7,068 nucleotides of DNA from Dehalococcoidia bacterium (GTDB taxonomy: Bacteria > Chloroflexota > Dehalococcoidia > JACVQG01 > JAHKAY01), in assembly GCA_030744635.1 (NCBI GenBank), contig JASLQE010000210.1, forward strand, positions 1 to 7,068. The letters are read 5' to 3'. The notes beneath the pieces were generated by a model. The model did no database searches and had not been told where the DNA came from. It worked only from the letters and a program-made list of their open reading frames with translations. A program made the position numbers and the translations under genes. Positions 1 through 4,343 of the stretch are shown one piece after another. Position 1 is the first letter of the stretch. Every line of letters begins with the position of its first letter.

Positions 1-75
1 GGCCCCCCACGCCCCCGCCCCCGCCGGCCCCCCCCCCCCGGTCCGCCCCCCCCCCCCCCCCCCCAGCGCCCCCGG
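1..75. other. Poly-C/GC low-complexity contig end, probable artefact
   Basis: The first 75 bases contain only a handful of A or T residues and several long C runs, the longest about 19 bases. The frame of the neighbouring CoA-transferase gene stays open through it but reads Pro/Arg/Ala, which does not fit that family. On the opposite strand it is poly-G, the usual no-signal error at read ends in two-colour short-read chemistry. I infer an assembly or sequencing artefact; a genuine GC-rich tract cannot be excluded. Confidence 0.75.
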
Positions 76-378
76 CGGGCCCTGGTGGCGGGCGGCCTAG
101 GTGGGGCCATGGACCTGGCCATCGGGGCCAGGAGGGTCATCGTAGCCATGGAGCACGCCACCGGCAAGGGGGAGCCCAAGATTGTCCGCCAGTGCTCCTT
201 TCCCCTCACGGCTAAAGGTGTGGTCAAGACCATCGTCACCAACCTGGCCTTTATAGATGTCACACCAGAGGGCCTGGTGCTCAGGGAGGTGGCCTCCGGG
301 GTGACGGCGGAGGAGGTCCAGGCGCTTACCGAGCCGAAACTCATCGTAAGCAGCGAACTCCGGGAGATGGAGCTTTAG
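76..378 (+). CDS. CoA-transferase subunit B, C-terminal part (5' truncated)
   Basis: This is the C-terminal ~100 residues of the beta subunit of a family I (3-oxoacid type) CoA-transferase, which moves CoA between an acyl-CoA and a free acid in the cytoplasm together with an alpha subunit. Diagnostic stretches are GGAMDLAIGA, then VIVAMEHATGKGEPKIV, PLTAKGVVKTIVTNLAF and an ending around GVTAEEVQALTEPKLIV, in the order usual for ScoB/AtoA-like proteins. The catalytic Glu and the N-terminal half would lie off the window. A GTG at 85 could be mistaken for a start, but the family reads straight through it. The gene ends two codons before the cyclase gene's ribosome site is complete, so the two are surely cotranscribed. 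The exact substrate cannot be told from this piece. Confidence 0.88.
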   Translation, partial: RALVAGGLGGAMDLAIGARRVIVAMEHATGKGEPKIVRQCSFPLTAKGVVKTIVTNLAFIDVTPEGLVLREVASGVTAEEVQALTEPKLIVSSELREMEL

Positions 379-382
379 GAGG
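377..382 (+). promoter_or_regulatory. Shine-Dalgarno overlapping the upstream stop codon
   Basis: AGGAGG overlaps the TAG stop (376-378) of the CoA-transferase gene and sits 5 nt before the ATG at 388. This fixes the start of the cyclase gene and points to translational coupling of the pair. Confidence 0.85.
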
Positions 383-387
383 CTACT

Positions 388-1185
388 ATGCAAAAGCGGC
401 CCACTGTTTTTGACTTGAGCTTCGCCTTGTCCAACAGCGACCCGGAGCCGATGCTCCAGCCCAAGATAATATACCAGGACCATCGGGAGACGGCGAAGGG
501 CTTTGGCGCCGCCTTCGGACTCCAACCGGAGGACTTCCCCGATAGCAACTTCGCCGGGGTGGAGACCATAACCCTGAGCACCCACTCCGGCACACACCTG
601 GACGCACCCTGGCACTACGGCCCCCTCTCCGGCGGCCGACCCGCCCGCACCATTGACGAGATGCCCCTGGAGTGGTTCTTCAGCGATGGTGTGGTGCTGG
701 ACTTCACCCACAAGGGGTCCGGGGAGGCCATAACCCCCCGGGAGATGGAGCAGGCCCTGGGGAAAATCGGCTACACTCTCAAGCCATATGACATCGTGCT
801 GGTGCGTACCGATACCTACAAGCGCTTCAGCGAACCGAGGTACGATGACCTCCACTGCGGGGTGACCCCGGAGGCCACCCACTGGCTGATAGACCGGGGG
901 ATAAAGGTGATGGGCATAGATGCCTGGGGGTGGGACCCCCCCTTCACCATGATGGTTGACCAGGTGAAGCAGGGTCACAAAGAGGTGTTGTGGGCGGCCC
1001 ACTTCGTGGGCAAGGAGAAGGAGTACTGCCACATAGAGAAACTGGCCAACCTGGACAAACTGCCCCGGCCCTTCGGCTTCAAGGTGGCCGTGTTCCCGGT
1101 GAAGATTGAGAGGGCCAGCGCCGGCTGGGTGCGGGCGGTGGCCATATTTGAGGAAGGCCCTAAGAACTCCGGCAAGGCCCTCTAA
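388..1185 (+). CDS. Cyclase-family metal-dependent hydrolase (kynurenine formamidase-like)
   Basis: A 265-aa member of the cyclase family (PF04199), which includes kynurenine formamidase, isatin hydrolase and related amide/lactone hydrolases. The metal-binding signature HSGTHLDAPWH is intact at residues 66-76, with His66, His70, Asp72 and His76 as the expected ligands and catalytic base. Other family landmarks are DLS near residue 9, the central GVTPEATHWLI helix (158-168), the GIKVMGIDAWGWD strand and turn (171-183), a C-terminal His205, and the IEKLANL stretch with Glu217. Length is normal or slightly long. The start at 388 has an ideal SD. There is no signal peptide, so it is cytosolic. 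Coupling to a CoA transferase suggests that it opens a ring or hydrolyses an intermediate that is then activated to a CoA ester; that role is inference, and a strict role in tryptophan degradation is not supported because no other kyn genes are present. Confidence 0.87.
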   Translation: MQKRPTVFDLSFALSNSDPEPMLQPKIIYQDHRETAKGFGAAFGLQPEDFPDSNFAGVETITLSTHSGTHLDAPWHYGPLSGGRPARTIDEMPLEWFFSDGVVLDFTHKGSGEAITPREMEQALGKIGYTLKPYDIVLVRTDTYKRFSEPRYDDLHCGVTPEATHWLIDRGIKVMGIDAWGWDPPFTMMVDQVKQGHKEVLWAAHFVGKEKEYCHIEKLANLDKLPRPFGFKVAVFPVKIERASAGWVRAVAIFEEGPKNSGKAL

Positions 1186-1194
1186 CAGCCGTAC

Positions 1195-1959
1195 TCACAT
1201 GGACACCATGCCGCCGCTAATGCTTATGGTGACGCCCGTGATGTAGGCGGCCCTGTCCGAGCACAGAAAGACCACCGTATACGCCTGCTCCTCCGGCTGG
1301 CACAAACGCCCCATGGGGATGTGTTTTGCCCTGTCCGCGGTCATCTCCGGCGTGTAAATCTTGGCTATTCTCTCGCTCATGGTTAACCCAGGGGCGGTGG
1401 CGTTCACGGTAACGCCGTATTGTGCCACTTCCGCAGCCACATGCCGGGTGAAGCCCAGCATCCCGGCCTTGGCAGCCGCATAGATGGAAGAAGTCAGATA
1501 GGAAACCGTCAGGGCAGCCCCCGATGAGATGTTGACCACCCTCCCCCATTTCCTCTCCACCATGCCGGGCAGGGCCAGACGGGTGAGCAGAAAGGCACTG
1601 CGGAGGTTGATATTCATCAAATCATCCCAGTCGGCCACGGAGTACTCGGATACCAGGGCCGGACGGGGGAAGCCCCCGGCGCAGTTCACCAGTATATCAA
1701 CCGTTCCCAGGCGGTCTGCGGCGTCTTTGTAGGCCGCATCCACCTCCTCGGGGCTGGAGACTTCGCAGCAGGTGAAGAAAGAGTCGGTCCCCATCTCCCG
1801 TAGCTGCGCCTCCACGGCTGTGCCCCTCTCCATATCCCTTCCCATCGCCGCCACATCCGCGCCCTCCCCGGCCAGCAGGGTAGCGATGCTCCTGCCTATC
1901 CCGGCAGTGGCTCCGCTGACTACGGCCTTCTTGCCCCTCAACTCCGGATACAAGCCCAT
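1195..1959 (-). CDS. Short-chain dehydrogenase/reductase (classical SDR, NADP-type)
   Basis: A 254-aa classical SDR of FabG-like length. The glycine-rich dinucleotide motif is SGATAGIG (15-22), NCAG follows at 92-95, and the catalytic tetrad is complete: Asn118, Ser146, Tyr160 and Lys164 within YAAAK. The residue after beta strand 2 is Arg41 in MGRD, which in this family usually means NADP(H) preference. The C-terminal SDRAAYITGVTISISGG tail is typical, although the usual D in VDGG is replaced by S. The ATG at 1959 is preceded by GGGGAGG with a 4-nt spacer. The gene lies 161 bp downstream of a second SDR on the same strand and runs tail to tail into the cyclase gene. Substrate unknown; a 3-oxoacyl or hydroxyacyl reductase or a degradation-pathway dehydrogenase would all fit. 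Confidence 0.9.
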   Translation of the reverse strand: MGLYPELRGKKAVVSGATAGIGRSIATLLAGEGADVAAMGRDMERGTAVEAQLREMGTDSFFTCCEVSSPEEVDAAYKDAADRLGTVDILVNCAGGFPRPALVSEYSVADWDDLMNINLRSAFLLTRLALPGMVERKWGRVVNISSGAALTVSYLTSSIYAAAKAGMLGFTRHVAAEVAQYGVTVNATAPGLTMSERIAKIYTPEMTADRAKHIPMGRLCQPEEQAYTVVFLCSDRAAYITGVTISISGGMVSM

Positions 1960-2045
1960 ATTACCTCCCCTTGCGTCCAGTTATATCCGCACATTATTCC
2001 GCCTGCTTCGTCTACCCCACCCGCCCGCCCGCGCTTTATTTCTCT

Positions 2046-2071
2046 GGGGGGCTTTGCCCCCAAATCCCCCC
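2046..2071. repeat. GC hairpin in the gap between the two SDR genes
   Basis: A perfect 6-bp stem GGGGGC/GCCCCC with a 3-nt TTT loop (2047-2061) is followed by a second C6 run (2066-2071) that could pair instead with the G6 run. Read on the - strand it lies downstream of the SDR stop at 2121, but no U-tract follows, only AGAGAAATAAA. It may slow RNA polymerase or protect the 3' end of the upstream message, or it may be one copy of a dispersed intergenic repeat. An intrinsic terminator is not well supported. Confidence 0.45.
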
Positions 2072-2120
2072 GAAACGTTCTGCTGGGTGAGTAAAGGGCG
2101 GGATGCTCAAACGCCTCTAT

Positions 2121-2897
2121 CTATCTGCAAGTGAGGCCGCCGTCAACCATGAGGCAGGTGCCGTTGCAGTAGGAGGCCTCATCGGAGGCCAGGAAGAGCA
2201 CAGCATTGGCTATCTCCTCTGGCGTACCGGAGCGGCCCAGCGGGACCGACTCCCTTACGATTGACTGCCTTTCAGCATCCGCCTTCTCATCCCCGGCTAC
2301 CCTGAGACGCCCCAGAGCCGAGTCTATCAGCCCGGGAACCACGCAGTTCACCCTGATATTCTCGCAGCCGTAATCGTAGGCCATATCCTGTGTGAGCTTG
2401 ATTACGGCGGCCTTGGCGGCGTTGTAGGCCCACAGGGTATCGTGGATGTAGGCTGCCACCGAGGCGTTGTTGATGATAACCCCGCCACCTGTCTTACGCA
2501 TCTGTGGAACCACATACTTGGAGACCAGGAAAATGCTCTTCACGCAGAGGTCAAAGGTCCTGTCCCAGGGCTCTTCGGGGGTGTTTACGACATCCGAGCC
2601 CCAGCCGCCGCCCACATTGTTGAAGAGGACATCTATCCGGCCATGGGCGGACATCACCGCCTCCACCATCCGCTGGACATCCGCATCCCTGAGCACATTG
2701 GCCTCCAGTGCCACGGCCTCCCAGCCCTCTTTCTTTATCATCTCCACCGTCTCTGCGGCGGACTCCATCTTGCGGTCAACCACCACCACCTTGGCACCTT
2801 CCCGGGCAAACTTGATGGCGCTGGCCCGGCCGTTGCTCATGGAAGGGCCTATAGAGCCGCCCCCGGACACCAGAACTACTTTGTTGGGGAATCTCAT
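2121..2897 (-). CDS. Short-chain dehydrogenase/reductase with extended nucleotide-binding loop (NAD-type)
   Basis: A 258-aa classical SDR. The dinucleotide loop is longer than usual: residues 11-25 read SGGGSIGPSMSNGRA, resembling an SDR subgroup with GxxxxGPxxxNG spacing rather than the common TGxxxGIG. Asp41 (VVVVDRK) closes beta strand 2, so NAD(H) preference is expected. NNVG is at 93-96; Ser146, Tyr158 and Lys162 (YNAAK) are the catalytic triad. The position normally held by the tetrad Asn is Cys118 in FDLCVKS, a notable substitution. The C-terminus LFLASDEASYCNGTCLMVDGG is canonical. The ATG at 2897 has AAGGAGG five bases upstream. It is the first gene of the - strand SDR pair and diverges from the Trm112-like gene. 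Substrate is not predictable. Confidence 0.9.
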   Translation of the reverse strand: MRFPNKVVLVSGGGSIGPSMSNGRASAIKFAREGAKVVVVDRKMESAAETVEMIKKEGWEAVALEANVLRDADVQRMVEAVMSAHGRIDVLFNNVGGGWGSDVVNTPEEPWDRTFDLCVKSIFLVSKYVVPQMRKTGGGVIINNASVAAYIHDTLWAYNAAKAAVIKLTQDMAYDYGCENIRVNCVVPGLIDSALGRLRVAGDEKADAERQSIVRESVPLGRSGTPEEIANAVLFLASDEASYCNGTCLMVDGGLTCR

Positions 2898-2971
2898 TCT
2901 ATCCTCCTTCCCGCAGAGGGCTGTTGCGGCTATATTACCACGAAGCTCAGACGGACGGAGAATCTTTCTTA

Positions 2972-2980
2972 TGCTATAAT
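2972..2980 (+). promoter_or_regulatory. Extended -10 promoter for the Trm112-like gene
   Basis: TGCTATAAT is a consensus TGn-TATAAT extended -10 element; such promoters do not need a good -35, and none is obvious here. Expected transcription start is near 2987, giving a leader of about 30 nt to the ATG at 3018. The element overlaps the ATG at 2979, which argues against that codon as the start. Confidence 0.6.
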
Positions 2981-3017
2981 GGCCTTGTCTAAAGAGGGCA
3001 ATGCCCTGGTGGAGCGG

Positions 3018-3200
3018 ATGAAAAAAGACCTAATGGATATCCTGGCATGCCCCATTTGTAAAAGGGAGCTGGAGCTAACCGTGGACGAGGACAAGGGGGA
3101 CGAGATTATAGCAGGCTCCCTGTACTGCAAGAAGTGCGATTACCGCTATCCCATCATGGACTCCATCCCCAACCTCCTCCCCCTCGAGCTGCAGGAGTGA
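3018..3200 (+). CDS. Trm112 family small zinc protein
   Basis: A 60-aa protein of the Trm112/UPF0434 family (PF03966; E. coli YcaR is a relative). The N-terminus MKKDLMDILACPICK, the two CxxC pairs (Cys11/Cys14 and Cys37/Cys40) that form the zinc site, and the ending YRYPIMDSIPNLLP are all typical, and 60 residues is the family norm. In eukaryotes and archaea Trm112 activates several tRNA, rRNA and protein methyltransferases; the bacterial role is less well defined. An in-frame ATG at 2979 would add 13 residues, but it lies inside a strong -10 element and has no ribosome site, whereas the ATG at 3018 has GGAG a few bases before it and matches the family start. The gene stands alone and is divergent from the SDR pair. 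Confidence 0.9.
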   Translation: MKKDLMDILACPICKRELELTVDEDKGDEIIAGSLYCKKCDYRYPIMDSIPNLLPLELQE

Positions 3201-3217
3201 GCTTTTAGCTGCCACTC
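3195..3217 (+). terminator. Hairpin at the end of the Trm112-like gene
   Basis: GAGTG-AGCT, a TTT loop, then AGCT-GC-CACTC gives a 9-bp stem with a 2-nt bulge, beginning within the stop codon. No U-run follows, so it is a weak or factor-assisted terminator candidate, or only an mRNA 3' stabiliser. Confidence 0.35.
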
Positions 3218-3221
3218 AATA

Positions 3222-3290
3222 TTGTGCTATGTTACGTGGCCAAAGGCATTCTCTTGCTGTGAGTCCAGCCGGAGTTGTAGAATAGCACAA
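3222..3290. repeat. 9-bp perfect inverted repeat, 51-bp spacer
   Basis: TTGTGCTAT at 3222-3230 is exactly inverted as ATAGCACAA at 3282-3290. The spacer holds a weak promoter-like pair (TTGCTG at 3254-3259, TAGAAT at 3278-3283, 18-bp spacing). Immediately after it, 3290-3310 can fold into an 8-bp stem with one mismatch. This could be an operator or leader of the broken gene that follows, or the end of a mobile segment. It marks the point where base composition turns AT-richer. Confidence 0.35.
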
Positions 3291-3335
3291 CGCCAAGAAA
3301 CCCTTAGCGTAGTATGACCAAGCAGGATTCTTGAA

Positions 3336-3828
3336 ATGGCAACCACCGAACATACGATAAACGACGCCCTTGCTAAAGCCTTGACTGAAACCCGAAGCTT
3401 GTGGTGCTTCAGGGGCGTTGTAAGGTCATAAAAATTTTGATGTTCTGACGGGCGGTGGTAAAAGGCCAGATATTCTAATTACTGAGCCGAATGTTTCACC
3501 TGTTATTGTGGAGACAGAAATCCTACCGGCTATTTCAGTCGAGACTGATGCCAGACAGCGGTTTGGTGAGCGTCTACCTGTTTCAGGACGGCGGATATTG
3601 TCATCGTTAGCGGTTAGACTACCGGTCAGATTGAGGGGTTTTTCTGGACAGCCGTTGGAAAAGGAAATCCTCAACACGTCTGATTTAGAAATGGCTCTTT
3701 ATACCGGCGAGAGTCCAGATTCATATACGCGATGGCCGCAAAACGGATGGCTACGTGGCAATGTTACCGGTTTAGCTATACTCATTCAGTCTGCATCCGT
3801 ACCTGTGCATCGTCAGGCACTGTTGTAG
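3336..3828 (+). pseudogene. N-terminal remnant of a large N-6 DNA methylase/restriction-type protein
   Basis: Two adjacent frames make one protein. The first, from ATG 3336, encodes MATTEHTINDALAKALTETR and stops at 3429-3431. The second, one base shifted, continues with FDVLTGGGKRPDILI (from 3436), SPVIVETEILPAISVETDAR, GRRILSSLAVRLPVRLR, DLEMALYTG and RWPQNGWLRG, ending about 3804. Deleting T3429 alone joins the frames without a stop. From memory this order of blocks is the N-terminal region of long single-chain DNA methylase/restriction-like proteins; PDIL followed by IVETE looks like a PD-(D/E)xK-type nuclease core, which is inference. The methyltransferase part is absent: after ILIQSASVP the frame runs nine codons to a TAG at 3826. 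The gene is therefore dead, with both a frameshift and a large C-terminal loss. The family name is uncertain; the coding nature and breakage are clear. Confidence 0.62.
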
Positions 3829-4018
3829 CCGTAGGTCCTGGCGCAGCCGTTGGCGCTGGTGTCGGTACTATCTCAGCCACAGGGGTCGGTGTGGCCATGG
3901 ATGGCACATGAGTAGCTATAGGGGTTGGGGTATCAGCGCTCTGGCTTCCACTACCACAAGCCACCAGCAACACTATTGCCGTTGATAGGAGAAGTAGCCG
4001 TATGATCTTAATCTTCAC
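3782..4018 (-). pseudogene. Truncated lipoprotein: signal peptide and Pro/Thr linker only
   Basis: The 78-residue frame begins with a textbook lipoprotein signal: basic MKIKIIR, a hydrophobic stretch, then LVAC with Cys21 as the lipidated residue. A linker rich in Thr, Pro and Ala (30-68, with TPTP repeats) follows. Such linkers tether a folded extracellular domain to the membrane and are common in Chloroflexota lipoproteins, but here nothing follows: the last residues lie in sequence antisense to the methylase remnant and a TGA comes at once. The start is GTG at 4018, with an in-frame TAA four codons upstream and only a poor ribosome site. I interpret it as the 5' remnant of a longer lipoprotein gene (perhaps a solute-binding protein) cut near 3805-3818. 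A short intact lipoprotein is less likely. Confidence 0.6.
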
Positions 4019-4032
4019 GCCGCCATATTACT

Positions 4033-4224
4033 CTAAACGTCTACGGAATGGCTCAGCTGAAGGAATTTATTGCTTGCAGTATGCTTCCGATCCACCGATA
4101 TGCCGTAGGCCTTTAAGGTATTGGTCATTTGTGCTTCATCTGTAAGGTTCATGAACTTCTCAAATATCGTTTTCAAACCTAATAGTTCTTGTAGGGACCG
4201 TTGTAAACGTCTGGAAATTGTTTC
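4033..4224 (-). pseudogene. 63-codon unidentified coding fragment lacking a start
   Basis: An open frame closes with TAG at 4033-4035. It reads ETISRRLQRSLQELLGLKTI, then FEKFMNLTDEAQMTNTLKAY and GISVDRKHTASNKFLQLSH, protein-like composition with amphipathic helices. I do not recognise the family. The codon before it (4225-4227) is TAG, placed 7 nt after AAAGGAG (4235-4241), just where a start codon would be expected; an ATG or TTG changed to TAG would explain the loss. An internal ATG at 4152 would leave only 39 residues. A second frame (4160-4255, 31 codons from ATG 4255) overlaps it and is also open, so a frameshifted gene is another reading. It sits 14 bp upstream of the lipoprotein remnant on the same strand. 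Confidence 0.4.
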
Positions 4225-4297
4225 CTAAGTTACTCTCCTTTAAATCCCCCTCCATCGGGATATATGGCGAATCATAAACTCACCTTATCTTAAAAGG

Positions 4298-4322
4298 TGG
4301 TGGGCGATAATGGACTCGAACC
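4298..4322 (-). other. tRNA 3'-end fragment, possible integration-site remnant
   Basis: Read on the - strand this is GGTTCGAGTCC followed by ATTATCGCCCACCA: a canonical T-loop TTCGAGT (4314-4320), the 3' strand of the T stem (4309-4313), a 7-nt acceptor strand ATCGCCC (4302-4308), discriminator A and encoded CCA (4298-4300). It fits tRNAs starting GGGCGAT, such as many bacterial tRNA-Val. Only two T-stem pairs can form: the homology stops at 4322-4323 and no D arm, anticodon arm or 5' acceptor strand is present. Integrases often use exactly this part of a tRNA as the attachment site and leave a copy at the far end of an island. The neighbouring AT-rich block of broken genes fits that reading. 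The donor tRNA is not in the window. Confidence 0.6.
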
Positions 4323-4343
4323 CGGTAGTGGGTGGCCCTCCCG

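Noticed and set aside
1..64. G-quadruplex or regulatory GC tract
   Set aside because: Poly-C with almost no A/T at a sequence edge and inside a reading frame is far better explained as a sequencing or assembly error.
97..1032. Long 311-codon open frame on the - strand
   Set aside because: It is antisense to the CoA-transferase and cyclase genes, both of which carry clear family motifs; its translation is rich in Gly, His, Leu and Val with no recognisable domain. It is a by-product of GC-rich codon use.
2442..3017. 192-codon upstream extension of the Trm112-like reading frame
   Set aside because: It is antisense to the SDR gene and is separated from the real gene by an extended -10 promoter. 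The Trm112 family is about 60 residues long.
3426..3677. 83-codon open frame on the - strand
   Set aside because: It is antisense to the methylase-like remnant, whose + strand reading is far more protein-like; the - strand product has no recognisable feature.
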